A stretch of 64,000 nt of DNA from assembly GCF_024679095.1 (NCBI RefSeq), contig NC_066549.1, forward strand, positions 8,799,214 to 8,863,213, in the 5' to 3' direction. A model generated the notes under the pieces. It did not search any database and was not told where the DNA came from. It saw nothing but the letters and a program-made list of their open reading frames with translations. Shown piece by piece: positions 1-21,962 of this stretch. Numbering within the stretch: the stretch's first letter is position 1; each line of letters begins with the position of its first letter. The translations under genes and the position numbers were made by a program. The stretch is from Eriocheir sinensis (taxonomy: Eukaryota > Arthropoda > Malacostraca > Decapoda > Varunidae).

Positions 1-1635
<1,635 letters not shown>

Positions 1636-2095
1636 AGCGAATAGACGAGAGGAGAGGAGAGGAGAGACGAGAAGAGAAGAGAAGAGAAGAGAAGAGAAGA
1701 GAAGAGAAGAGAAGAGAAGAGAAGAGAGGAGAAGAGAAGATAAGAGAAAAGAGAGGAGAGGAGAGAAGAGGAGAGGAGCGGGGAGTAACGGGGAGCGGAG
1801 GAGAGGAGAGGAGAAGAGAAGAGAAGAGAAAAGAGGAGAGAAGAGAAGAGAAGAGAAGAGAAGAGAAGAGAAGAGAAGAGAAAAGAAAGGAGAGGAGAGG
1901 AGAGAAGAGGAGAGGAGCGGGGAGTAACAGGGAGCGGAGGAGAGAAGAGAAGAGAAGAGAAAAGAGAGGAGAGGAGAGAAGAGGAGAGGAGCGGGGAGTA
2001 ACGGGGATCGGAGGAGAGGAGAGGAGAGGAGAGGTGCGGGGAAAAGAGAAGAGGAGAGGAGAGGAGATAAGAGAAGAGAAGATGACAGCGAGAGG
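1636..2095. repeat. polypurine GAGAA/GAGAG minisatellite
   Basis: Roughly 460 bp with almost only A and G on the plus strand, built from GAGAA and GAGAG motifs. A longer unit carrying a GCGGGGAGTAAC marker occurs three times, near 1779, 1919 and 1991. The spacings of about 140 and 71 bp point to a higher-order unit of about 71 bp. Long purine mirror-like tracts can form triplex DNA; that is inference. Confidence 0.9.
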
Positions 2096-2100
2096 GCTCA

Positions 2101-2163
<63 letters not shown>
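2101..2163. repeat. (GT)n microsatellite
   Basis: About 31 GT units directly after the purine tract. Confidence 0.97.
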
Positions 2164-3822
<1,659 letters not shown>

Positions 3823-4079
3823 GTATTCGTGGCTCTGAGCAGGCTTTGGTGTCAGGCCAGGCGAGTGAATGGTGGAGACACTATGATATTATATTATATT
3901 GGGCCACGGTGGAGGCGTCTGGTGGTCTCCTGCTGTTGCTTCTGCTGCTGCGGACACTATTGCAACTATTACTGTTAACGAATGTAGTAGTAACAATAGC
4001 ATACGTAGTAGTAGTGCTGTAGTAGTGCTAGTAGTACTAAAACTAATTATACTAACATTAATGATAATAATAATAACGA

Positions 4080-4465
<386 letters not shown>

Positions 4466-4539
4466 AATATAACAATAACTATCATTATGATTATAATTAT
4501 TATTACTTAAAACACATTTCTTTTTTATACTAATGTTAC

Positions 4540-5241
4540 TGTTGCTTTGCAAGAACATGAAACAATTTTTTTTATATGCAGCAGCAGGCAGAACTGCAGC
4601 TCCAGCGGGAGCAGCACCATTTGAAGTATCAGGAGCTGTAGCAGCAGGAACAACAGGAACAACATCAAGATACACAGCAGTACTGACAACCACAAGAACA
4701 GCAGCAGTAGCAAAAGTGCATGAAAGGATGAGACTTAGACGAGGTCGACGGCGACGACGACGAAAATGAAGAGGAGGAGGATGAGGAGGAGGAAGAGGGG
4801 GCGGTGGAGGAAAAGAGGAATGAAAAGAAGAAGGAGAGAATATGGAAACCTAAAAATAATTGAAAGGAAGTGAAGGAGGAGGAAATATGGAAACATTAGT
4901 CAGCAGAAAGCCTATTGGCTCATTGCGAGGCTGCCTGCTTTTACTGAGGACGAGGAGGAAGAGGAGGAGGGTCAGACGACGACGACGACTGTGAAATTGG
5001 AAAGAAGGAGAAGGAAGAGATGAAGGTTGAGAAGGCCGGCGACAATGAGCGAAAGCAGGCAAGAAAACGTGAGAACAAGGCGCAGGTTGAGCTGAGGCAG
5101 GACTAGAATGATTAATGATGACCATTCTCAGGGTACGACGCTCTGGGCAACTACATCGAGGTGTCGTTGTGCTATCTTTGCGAGGCTTTGATAGGGCTGT
5201 CGTGGCTATCATGCTTGAATGAACGATACTGTCAGCTTTAT

Positions 5242-5243
<2 letters not shown>
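4540..5243. other. CAG-like then GA-rich low-complexity region
   Basis: 4575-4700 is an imperfect CAG/CAA run. It reads as glutamine-rich with several in-frame stops, followed by GAG/GAC/GAA-rich sequence to about 5030. The stops and the lack of a conserved domain argue against a functional gene. The rest, to the (CT)n tract, shows nothing recognisable. Confidence 0.55.

Positions 5244-5337
<94 letters not shown>
5244..5337. repeat. (CT)n microsatellite
   Basis: About 46 CT units ending exactly where the reverse-transcriptase fragment begins. Confidence 0.97.
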
Positions 5338-7805
<2,468 letters not shown>

Positions 7806-8869
7806 GACACTCAGTCATTGTTCTTTCCCTAAAACTGTCAACAGTGGTATCCAGCAGATCTCTGTCCTATCTCCCACTAGAGCTCTTTCTGTTGTTCAAT
7901 GATGATATTCTTTACAAAACGAACTGTTCTTACACCGATGACTCTATTCTGCATTACTTAACTTCTTTTGATAAAAGACCAACAACAAGAACTATACGAT
8001 TCCAGGCTGGAGCCCGCAGAACGCTCAACCTCAGACCTTACTATTATTTCCGATTGGGACAAGAACATCTTGGTGTTCTTCAACGTCTCAAAAAATCAAT
8101 TTCTCCACCTATCCACTCGACACAATCTTCCTAACACCTATCCCCTATTCTTCGACAACACTCAGCTGTCACTTTCTACACTAAACATCCTCAGTCTATC
8201 CCTAATTCAAAATTTTAACTGGACACTCCATATCTCTTCTCTTACTAAATCAGCTTCCTCGAAGTTGGGAGTTCTGTATCGTCTCCTCCAGTTCTTTTTC
8301 CCCTCCTAGAAACCTGTAGGGGCCTTGGCCGCCCTCGTATGGAGTATGCATCTCACGTGTGGGGGGGCTCCACACACACAGCTAGCTCTCTTGGACAGAT
8401 TAAAGTCAAAGGCTCTTCGTCTCATCAACTCCCCTTCTCATTCTGACAATCTTCTACCTCTTAAATTCCGCCGCCATGTTGCATCTCTTTCTATCTCCTA
8501 TCGATGGTTTCATGCTGAATTCTCTTCTGAACTTGCTAACAGCATGCCTCCCACACCTCCACGGTCCCGTTGCACTCGACTTCTGCTCTAGCTCATCCCT
8601 ATACTGTCCAAACCCCTTATGCACTCTTTCATCCCTTACAGGCTTACACTGATAAACTCTGAAACAGTCTTCCTTCGTGTCTATTTCGTCCTGCCTATGA
8701 CTTGTCCTCTTTCAAGAGGAGTGTATCAAGACACCTCTCCACCCGAAATTGACCTCTCTTTTGGCCACTCTTCATTTTTCTTTTTTTATGGGAGCAGCGA
8801 TTAGCGGGCTTTTTTTCCACACTTTCTCTTTGTTGCCCTTGAGTTGCTTCTTGAGCTGTAAAAAAAAAA
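7806..8869 (+). mobile_element. degenerate jockey-like LINE fragment (family J, copy 1)
   Basis: A diverged copy of the element at 18790-20836. Similarity starts around 7806, just before the RT motif B region, and runs through the C-terminal part (LVWSMHLTCGGAP; LLDRLKSKALRLINSP; LLPLKFRRHVASLS). The 3' UTR carries GGAGCAGCGATTAGCGGGC and TTGCCCTTGAGTTGCTTC, and a tail of about 10 A follows. The reading frame is broken many times: separate pieces are open at about 7616-8134, 7968-8309 and 8325-8591. There is no catalytic YADD in an intact frame, so it is non-functional. Confidence 0.88.
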
Positions 8870-9440
8870 GTGAACAAAGATTATAATTTGAAAACGTTGG
8901 GTAAGATATACACGATGCAGCATCTTCTAGTCATCAGTATCGCGACACGCATCTCCGGCACGTCAACTATTTGCGTATTTGGATTTCGGAAAGTAGAGGC
9001 ACACACGAGTCGGAGAGTTGCAGAGAGAAAAAGTTATTTTTTTATATGATGAGTTGCTATTAAATTAGATCTACAAGTAAGGTTTGACTAACATATAATT
9101 TAGAAATAAAACAAACAGAAGCAAAAAGTAATTTGATACAATAATTAAAAAAAAGAATTCTTTTAATTTTGCATACATTATAATAGATCTAGTATTCAGT
9201 CAGTAATGCAGACAAGGTCCATTTAGATATATTGAATAAATGGAAAGAAATGTATAAAACTTTAAATATTTTCTTTAGCTCACATTATTAAATGAATTCC
9301 AAGAAAAATATATTGCCTGAATGCGTTTATAATAGACGCTCGAATTTGCATCCTCTGGCGGCGAGAGAAGGAGCCTGCCGCGCTCAGTGATGCGGCGCGA
9401 CACACGCTTTAAAGGAGCAAGTGCATGAATCAGCGATTGT
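8870..9440. other. AT-rich unannotated DNA
   Basis: AT-rich sequence between the LINE tail and the trinucleotide block. No gene seen. Confidence 0.55.
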
Positions 9441-10148
<708 letters not shown>

Positions 10149-10944
10149 AGGTGACAGAGAGAGCCTTTTACACATATTGTTCTTGTTCGTCGCAACTCGT
10201 GATGGACTTGTTATTTCAAGCCGTAAAAAAAAATCAGAACTCAAAAAATGTACAAGGTACTGATGGAGCAGCGCTTATTGCTGTCAACAAGACCGAGCCA
10301 GGCACCAAGCCGATACAATGGACGAGTAATGTTTCTCCGTGTGAAAGAAAGCCAGAACGTGACAAATGTCCTCCTCGCTCGCTCTGACGTGATCTCGTTA
10401 CTCTGCCTGTCCTTGGAAGGAGAGTGGTCTCGGTGCTGCGGGAAATGATGCACTGAAGATTGCTTTCAAGCTGAGGGTCACAAAAAAATATGTAAAATTT
10501 TCATTTCAAATTCGCTGAAAGCATAAAAAAAATAATGATATTGATAAAGGCAAACCAAAAACTGACGCGTTGAAAAAAAAATGCAGATGTATCGTAAAGT
10601 CCACTTGCGAGGGACAGGTTTGTGGGATTACTTATTATGCTGCAAATGAGATCCACGACGACATGATGAAGTCTCTTGTAGCGGAAGGCTTAGATCTCCC
10701 AATTTCAATCTTCATGATAAGTGGAAGATGAACGGATTGAAACATAAAAGAATTCCGTGCACGTCGCACCGCGCGGTGCGTCCCTTGAATACTAATGGCC
10801 ACAACATGATCACCCTTGGATCAGCAAAGGCAAATTTTTATGTGTAAAAAATAACGACCTAAGAAACTAATAAGTGCAAATATGTTTCTTACATAAAATA
10901 CTCATCTATACTCAGAAAACTAACACATATTAAAAGCAAAAACA
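10149..10944. other. unannotated DNA
   Basis: No gene recognised. A perfect 16-bp palindrome (CGCACCGCGCGGTGCG) lies at 10765-10780. Confidence 0.55.
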
Positions 10945-11243
10945 GGTCAGCGTACAAGCACGATATCCAGGAGGACCTTGGTTCGTCTCGCCCGCCGCTA
11001 CAAGCTGACAATTTTCAGTCATCGCTGAGTGGCCGAATGCAACCCATGTGTTATCCGAATGATCACCTATCATCCCGGACCTGGCGAAACTGTCTCAAGA
11101 GGATCAAGTGGAGCGACGAGGGACAACATGAGCCAAGCAACAAAGGCTCCACTATCATGTAATAGTCTGCGGCACCAACAGGATGGAGCCGACCAACAGG
11201 ACCAATCGTGAAAGCTTACCGGCAATACAGGCTCAAGGGAAAA
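10945..11243 (+). mobile_element. tRNA-derived SINE, family A, diverged copy
   Basis: It matches the body of the family A copies at 17134, 32499 (minus) and 44546. Shared blocks are a CCCGCCGC block after the B box, CAGTCATCGCTGAGTGGCC, a block ending in ATGAGCCAAGCAA, and a 3' end AAGCTTACCGGCAATACAGG. The tRNA-like head is incomplete at the 5' side, and the A tail is nearly lost (GGGAAAAAG). Confidence 0.75.
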
Positions 11244-11753
11244 AGATGCTCGAATTGAAATAAGAAAACTGCATGCCTTTGCTCTTCCTAAGGGACCATT
11301 CAGGGTTTTTCGGTCCTTTTTACGTTTGGTAAACTCGCTTTAATAAACAATAATATTTTTTTGTATGATCAGCTTGTTCGCAATATTTTGATGTCCCAAT
11401 ATAATGTCACAACCTACCGTAGGAAAAAAATATTTTACTGTTACGATAGAAAAACACATTCCTTTACTTATTTCATTATAACTTAAGTACTACTGATCCA
11501 AATTCCTTGAAACTGGGTGTGATTATAGTCTGATACTTCGTGCTCAAGGGGAGCAGAGTGGTTTTCAGCCAAATAAATTTGTTTATGTGCGAGATTTTTT
11601 TTTTTTTTGGAAAATTTCTGAAATGCGCAGAAACGGAAAACATGAGGACTTTTTTTTAATTAATCTAAGGAGGATTTCACTCTGCTTTCAAATTAGCGCA
11701 TTTAAGGACGAGTAAAAAAAAAAAGCAATAAAATCCTTCCGACAGCAGTGAAG
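11244..11753. other. AT-rich DNA, possible left part of a MULE element
   Basis: No gene. It includes GACCATTCAGGGT at 11294-11306, which recurs inverted at 13320-13332 on the far side of the transposase remnant. Confidence 0.4.
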
Positions 11754-12684
11754 TTACAATGGAGTGAAGGTGAATAATTGTTTTTTGAGATAACTGCCGC
11801 GAAGTTGACAGGCCACGGCGCCGCTCTGCTCAAAAGCCTCCAGGAGGTGCTTGTATCTTATTTTCTTTCTTGATGGAGTGTCCATCAGGAGGTCCTTCTT
11901 TTGTATATATTTATGCTGGATAATTGTGTATTCTAGACCAGCGGGGTGGTGGATGTTGCTGTGGACGTATTCTGCAATGTAGTCCGCTGTTGCTTGAGCT
12001 GCAGCAAAGTCCAGCTTTCGTTTCGTTGCATTTATATGCTTGAGACAGTATCTCCACATATGACTGTGAAATGACTCATTTGGATATTGTGTTAGAAGCA
12101 TCATGTCAACATTTCATTAGTCGTAAGGTGTTCATAAACACCTCTTACTATATAGTTCCAACTGGTCAGGTGGCAGTGAAAAGGAGACTTTCATTACTGC
12201 TCTATGGCTTGCAGGTGTTTCTCCTTTGGCGAGTGCAGCCTGAGAAAACACCGAGAATCTTCACTCTTTGGGCATAGTGTGGTTGTGCTTATCATCTGTG
12301 GAACTACAGTGATATAATGACGACATTATTTCATCCTTCATCTCCGCCTCTGCCGTGTTTACTTTTCTCTTGATAGGTGGTTTGAAACAGTACTGTAGAA
12401 CGTGTAGATGGTGAATTACTTTATCCTTTATCTTTCAGCCTATTCCTCCCACCCAAAACAGATTTTCTTCTCTTACCACTCTGCTGCACTTCTATATGTG
12501 TTTCCTTGCACAAATTTCTTAGTTCTATACTATGTAGTCTACTCAATCTTTTAGCTACACGATTTGTGCAGTCCCACTTACAAGCCACATTCTCACAGAA
12601 TTTTACAATGTCCTCTTTTCTTATCATAATATCATTATTCTGTAGATGACTTTTTGGTCTTTTCTTTGTTGAAGACAGCCTCAC
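11754..12684 (-). pseudogene. degenerate Mutator-like (MULE) transposase
   Basis: Read on the minus strand, three frame-broken pieces together resemble the C-terminal half of arthropod Mutator-like transposases. The first (12684 down to about 12290) has CTNRVAKRLSRLHS, then LGGRNRLKDKVIHHL, then SSTDDKHNHT. The family shows C-x2-HV-x-KRL, a GGxGxLTDKVI block and an STD-x-PQH-x-CP block at the same places. The second has CPKSEDSRCF followed, after a shift, by QAALAKGETPASH. The third (12104-11754) has NESFHSHMWRYCLKH, like the family's NES-x2-S-x-IW-x2-CPK. There is one frameshift near 12290, another near 12240, and stops around 12120-12140. The catalytic N-terminal half is not recognisable. 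It is a transposon fossil, not a host gene. Confidence 0.72.
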
Positions 12685-12923
12685 AGAGCTTGTGGCAGTG
12701 CACGGAGTGGAAACCGCGCATACGACCCAGCAGGCGGGCTGCTCTCGCCTGAGACATTTGTTTGTTCATTCTTACTCATCTTTCGTCTTTCTTGATTATG
12801 CAAGACTTTAATTTTGTTTTTGTCTTGCATTGGAAGGTTTCGTCATTGTTGCTAAGTGCTCAAAGCAGAACTTGAGGGGTAGAACACTAAGGAGGGCGTC
12901 TGCCGAGGTGGAGCAGACGAGCA

Positions 12924-13012
12924 AACACCCTCTATTTAGTTAGGCCTATGGGCCACTGAACGTCAAGCCTTGACGTTCAGTGGCCCATAGGCCTAACTAA
13001 ATAGAGGGTGTT
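12924..13012. repeat. perfect 44-bp inverted repeat with 1-nt centre
   Basis: The arms 12924-12967 and 12969-13012 are exact reverse complements around a single C at 12968. The arms are of mixed composition, so this is not a simple-repeat artefact. The structure would extrude as a cruciform or a long hairpin. Confidence 0.97.
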
Positions 13013-13015
13013 GAC

Positions 13016-13040
13016 GGTGTCCTTGACGGTCAAGGACACC
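13016..13040. repeat. second palindrome, 12-bp arms with 1-nt centre
   Basis: The arms GGTGTCCTTGAC and GTCAAGGACACC flank a single G at 13028, three bases after the 89-bp palindrome. It shares the CCTTGACG octamer with the centre of that palindrome. Confidence 0.95.
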
Positions 13041-13332
13041 CCCAGCGGAGCGTGTGGGAAGCCCACATGTTGCCACTTGTCATACACACAAAAAAAGTTT
13101 TAGGGTCTGTTTCAGGGTGTAAAAACAGATTATGTTATAATGACCATTTGAATTTAAATGTCACGCAGCACGTGGAAAGATTTAGATTCGCGCACCCCAA
13201 GTACTCAAAACAGGAGTACCTACAACTTTGAATTCTTCCGACATATTGGCACACCATTAAACTCTTTTTTCCACAGGGAAATTACGAAAACGATATTTTT
13301 CAAGAAAATGCCTATTTTTACCCTGAATGGTC

Positions 13333-13712
13333 ACAGTGCACATCAAAACGAAATACAAGATTGTGAACTCAAAAACGGCATTCCTTATTTTTCTCACACA
13401 TTTGTTTGGTTCCCAGTCTGTTAGCTAAAATTACAGAGGCCTAAGGCATACGTTCCGCCTGGCAAGACTTTCTTCCTTGACCATCAGCACATCACAGCAC
13501 ACAAAATTAACACACACTTACGTATGTTTAGGAAATAAAACAATAAAAAGGTGTGGCGATAATAATGATGATGACAATGATGATATAATGATAATAATAA
13601 TGCAAGCTGTTAGTGTTATATCACAGGTATCGGATTGAAACATCTGCCGGGCTTCGACGCCACCTAGAGACCCAGGTGGCACTTGACACCAGGTATTATT
13701 GAACTATTATTC
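13333..13712. other. unannotated DNA
   Basis: No gene recognised. GAT/AAT-rich sequence around 13555-13600. Confidence 0.5.
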
Positions 13713-17133
<3,421 letters not shown>

Positions 17134-17433
17134 CGTGCGGGCGCTGCGCCCTGGAAGACCCACTTTCGAGCCCAGCCCGCCGTTACAGACTGACAATTTT
17201 CAATCACCGCCGAGTGGCCTAAGCCTTCCCGCGTGCTGTCCTGGACACAACCTTTAACCCGGACTCTAGATTCTCTCGAAAAGAGGATAAAAAATAGGCT
17301 CCGGGGAACAGGATGAGTCAAGCAAATATGGCGACACTGCAAGACACTTCGCGGGGCCGGTATGGGCTGGGGCGGACCATCAGGCCACCAATAAAAACTA
17401 CTAGCGCAAGAGGCGGAACGTAAAAAAAAAAAA
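17134..17433 (+). mobile_element. tRNA-derived SINE, family A
   Basis: A B-box-like TTTCGAGCCCAGCCCGCC is followed by the family A body (CAATCACCGCCGAGTGGCC; CTGTCCTGGACACAACC; AATATGGCGACACTG). It ends in GGCGGAACGTAAAAAAAAAA. The tRNA-like head is partly eroded. Confidence 0.8.
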
Positions 17434-18063
17434 GTTTTAATAGCTCATCCTTCATTTTAATATGAATCACGGATTAACGTTTTAAATTATATAATGCAGA
17501 ATTTAGACAGTAAAATGATAAACTTTAATGGTCGATGAAAACACCCACCGGACATGAACCTAAAAGGAAATTTTGCATAAGTTAAGGTATACCAGGCAGC
17601 CGCCTGAGGGCCAGGTGAAGCGAAGCACCTGAGAAGCACCTGAGAAGCACCCTCAAGCGCACATTGATCAGGGAGAGCAAGTGGTTCGCCTGGGACTTGC
17701 CCGGGGCAAGGTCGAGGTAATTGGCAGAGAAACATTCTCTCCTATATTATCAGCAGCATCTTCTAAAAAACTACGGAGTAATTATGACTGCCTGAGGCAC
17801 ATAGGAACACCAACCTGTTGGAAGCAGGCTCCCGGGCGTGCCCCAGGGTCCGTGGTGGCATCCTGTGAGAGGCGGCGCATCGCTGCGCGGGAACGATGCC
17901 ACAAGATACTGCAAAAATTAAATTAAAAGTGTTGCAATAATATGGGGAAAACATGTCTTAAAAATAAAAGTTTAAGGAACAGCCGATGCCGCAGACATAT
18001 ACTTTAATTTTACGACTCAAGGCCACCTGAAAACAAAAAAACCACTTAAGGTCAAAACACTGC

Positions 18064-18068
<5 letters not shown>
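17434..18068. other. unannotated DNA
   Basis: No gene recognised. A short direct repeat of CACCTGAGAAG lies near 17627-17650. Confidence 0.5.

Positions 18069-18149
<81 letters not shown>
18069..18149. repeat. (AT)~40 microsatellite
   Basis: A pure AT tract of about 80 bp. Confidence 0.97.
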
Positions 18150-18153
<4 letters not shown>

Positions 18154-18417
18154 GTGGGTATGCGTTTGTTTGAATGTTGTTTGTGTAGGCTAATATTTAA
18201 GTGTTGGTGTATGTGTATAACAATGTGTAACGGTGGACAACACCGGACAGTCAATGGTAAACGAGTACAAGAAAGATAAACATTGAAGACACGACGCGGA
18301 CAGAGACAAGTACTGACGATGAACATGAAAACACAGAATTTTAAAGTCTTTCTCTGCACTGCCCCATATTCTTATGTGTCACTGAGGGAAGGAACATGCG
18401 AATCGAGCAGTGACTGC

Positions 18418-18630
<213 letters not shown>

Positions 18631-18789
18631 TGTGAAGAGGCGATGCTTCTGGCATTTGCTTCAGCTCGGTGGGACGACCTGAGGATGTATTTTTTCGATT
18701 CCGTGGAATGATTATTGCTTCCAGGATAGAGACCTCTGTGTGTGCTCAGCGCATCACAGGTGATTGTCTCTGGAATGGAGGCATACATT

Positions 18790-20836
18790 CCTCGTTCTTT
18801 CTCTACTCCTCACGCTAAAAGCCTTGGTTTAATCACGCTTGTTCTCGTGCTGTCAATGATAGAGAGGTAGCTCACAAAGATACCAGAGCCTTCAAACTAA
18901 TGCTAATTATGAACTTTACATTTCTGCCCGAAATCGTGCCAAATCTATTCTCCGACTAACCAAAAATTCTTTCATTAATAGAAAATGTCAAAACCTTGCT
19001 TTCTCTAACTCTTCCCGTGACTTCTGGCATCTAGCCAAAACATCTCCTCCAACTTCACTTCTTCATCTTTCCTCCACTCCTCAGTCCTGACGGCAGCACC
19101 GCCGTCTCATCTATCTCTAAGGGTGAACTCTTAACTCAAACTTTCTGTAACAACTCCACTTTGGACGATTCTGGGCATATTCCTCCAACTCATTCCCCCT
19201 CTGACTCCTTCATGCCTGTTATTAAGATTCTTAAAAAGGATGTTTACTATGCCCTCTCTGGCATCAATCCTCTGAAGGTTTATGGACCTTATGGATTGCC
19301 TCCTATTGTCCTTAAAAACTATGCTTCCGTACTGACACCCTGCCTGGTTAAACTCTTTCGCCTCTGCCTGTCAACATCTACCTTTCCTTCCTGCTGGAAG
19401 TTTGCCTTCAAACAGCCCGTGCCTAAGAAGGGTGACCGCTCCAATCCCTCAAACTACCGTCCTATTGCTTTACTTTCTTGTCTATCTAAAGCTTTTGAAT
19501 CAATCCTTAACCGTAAGATTCAAAGCACCTTTCCACTTCTGACCTTCTATCTGATCGCCAGTATGGGTTCCGCAAGGGGTTCTACTGGTGATCTCTTAAC
19601 TGACTCTTGGTCATCCTCTCTTAGCCGATTCGGTGAAACTTTTGCTATTGCGCTGGACATATCAAAAGCTTTTGATAGGGTCTGGCACAAATCTTTGCTT
19701 TCTAAACTACCCTCCTACGGTTTCTATCCTTCTCTCTGTACCTTTATCTCCAGTTTCCTTTCTGACTGTTCTATTTTTGCCGTGGTAGACGGTCACTGTT
19801 CTTCCTAAATCTATTAACAGTGGTGTCCCACAGGGTTCTGTCCTATCTCCACTCTTTTCTGTTGTTCATTGATGATCTTCTTTCCAAAACGAACTGTCCT
19901 ATCCATTCCTACGCCGATGATTCCACTCTGCATTATTCAACTTCTTTTAATAGAAGACCCACCCTTCAGGAACTTAACGACTCAAGGCTGGAGGCTGCAG
20001 AACGCTTAGCCTCAGACCTTACTATTATTTCCGATTGGGGCAAGAAGAACCTGGTGTCCTTCAACGCCTCAAAACACAGTTTCTCCACCTATCCACTCGA
20101 CACAATCTTCCAAACAACTATCCCTATTCTTTGACAACACCCAGCTATCACCTTCCTCAACACTAAACATCCTCGGCCTATCCTTAACTCAAAATCTCAA
20201 CTGGAAACTTCATATCTCATCTCTTACTAAATCAGCTTCCTCGAGGCTGGGCGTTCTGTACCGTCTCCGCCAGTTCTTCTCCCCTGCACAGTTGCTGTCC
20301 ATATACAGGGGCCTTGTCCGCCCTCGTATGGAGTATGCATCTCATGAGTGGGGGGGCTCCACTCACACAGCTCTTCTGGACAGAGTGGAGGCAAAGGCTC
20401 TTCGTCTCATCAGCTCTCCTCCTCATACTGATAGTCTTCTACCTCTTAAATTCCGCCGCAATGTTGCCTGTCTTTCTATCTTCTATCGATATTTCCTCGC
20501 TGACTGCTCTTCTGAACTTGCTAACTGCATGCCTCCCCCCCTGCACACGACTTTCTACTCATGCTCATCCCTATACTGTCCAAACCCCTTATGCAAGAGT
20601 TAACCAGCATCTTCACTCTTTCATCCCTCACGCTGGTAAACTCTGGAACAATCTTCCTTCATCTGTATTTCCTCCTGCCATTGACTTGAACTCTTTCAAG
20701 AGGAGGGTATCAGGACACCTCTCCTCCCGAAACTGACTTATCTTTCGGCCACCTCTTTGGATTCTTTTTAGGAGCAGCGAAGTTTTTTTTATTATTGTTT
20801 ACTTTTTTGTGCCCTTGAGCTGTCTCCTTTGCTGTA
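18790..20836 (+). mobile_element. jockey-like LINE, 5'-truncated (family J, copy 2)
   Basis: The most complete copy of family J here. The region between endonuclease and RT is readable from about 18825 in broken frames (SRDFWHLAKTSPP). The main open part, 19161-19808, contains PVPKKGDRSNPSNYRPIALL and motif A (FAIALDISKAFDRVWHKSLL). After a frameshift, motif B (SGVPQGSVLSP) and the catalytic YADD (SYADDSTLHYST) lie at 19820-20134. The C-terminal part continues in two further frames to 20736 ([47 protein letters not shown]). The 3' UTR ends TTGAGCTGTCTCCTTTGCTG plus an A tail at 20836. The endonuclease domain is absent and several frameshifts are present, so it is inactive. Confidence 0.93.
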
Positions 20837-21222
<386 letters not shown>

Positions 21223-21364
21223 ACATACAAGAGACGACAAGAGAACCTTGGCACTCAGGTGCTGATCGTTTGCTGTGGTCAGGGCTCGCACTCACACAGC
21301 CAGCCAGGTAGCCAGGTGAACACCCCAAATTAGTATTCGGAACACAAATTAGCTTTTTATCACA

Positions 21365-21962
21365 TTAACCCTAGAACGCTAACCATGGGTATGAGGTACC
21401 CATGCGAATGACGTCATTGCCATTGTGTATGGTTCCGGTGCTCTGAGGGTACCCACCTCCTCAGTAGCTTCATATGCCCGCTTGACAGTGTAGGGGAAGG
21501 TCACGTTGTCTCGCTCTCTCTGCTCACCTTTGTTGTAGGCTTACATTCGGGTGCGGCATACCCATGGTTGGTGATACAGGGTGTTGTACATGTCCCTAGG
21601 ATATTGTTTACGTACTTTTTTAGTGATCACCTGTGCAGTGGATCACAGGACCTGGGAGGCCATACAAGAAGTTTGGAAGCAATCGGATGATAACTTTTTT
21701 TATGAAATTTTTTTTTTTAAATTTTTGAACATTTTTCCTATTTTTAGTAACATTTTTCAATACCTGATTTTCATACCAAAACAATACGTTTTTCAGTTCT
21801 TCTTAATGTTAAGTCAAGATACAAAGTTTGAAGTCCCTTCATGTAACTTTATTCCATTAAAACTTTACATTTAATTTTATTTTTTTTTTTTCAAAATCGG
21901 GTATGATGTACCCATGGTTAGTAGTGGTGTGACTTTTTCTAAGGTTAGTGTTCTAGGGTTAA
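21365..21962. mobile_element. piggyBac-type MITE with TTAA target sites
   Basis: TTAA at 21365-21368 and at 21959-21962 flank a 590-bp element. It starts CCCTAGAACGCTAACC and ends GGTTAGTGTTCTAGGG, a 16-bp terminal inverted repeat with one mismatch. TTAA targets and CCCTAGAA-like ends are typical of the piggyBac superfamily. A TACCCATGGTTRG motif recurs subterminally and inside (near 21380 inverted, 21559 and 21908). The inside codes for no recognisable transposase, so it is non-autonomous. Confidence 0.88.

Larger units (their letters stand above)
11294..13332. mobile_element. candidate boundaries of the MULE-like element
   Basis: A 13-bp perfect inverted repeat (GACCATTCAGGGT / ACCCTGAATGGTC) lies at 11294-11306 and 13320-13332, around the transposase remnant. 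No clear 8-11 bp target duplication is visible, so the boundaries are tentative. Confidence 0.35.

Noticed and set aside
4575..4800. A glutamine- then acid-rich protein encoded by the CAG-like stretch
   Set aside because: In-frame stops occur in the CAG frame, and the alternative frame is a short low-complexity translation.
12635..12769. A 44-codon minus-strand frame starting MNKQMSQARAARLLG, just upstream of the MULE remnant
   Set aside because: It overlaps the transposase fragment in another frame and matches no family I know. Probably chance.
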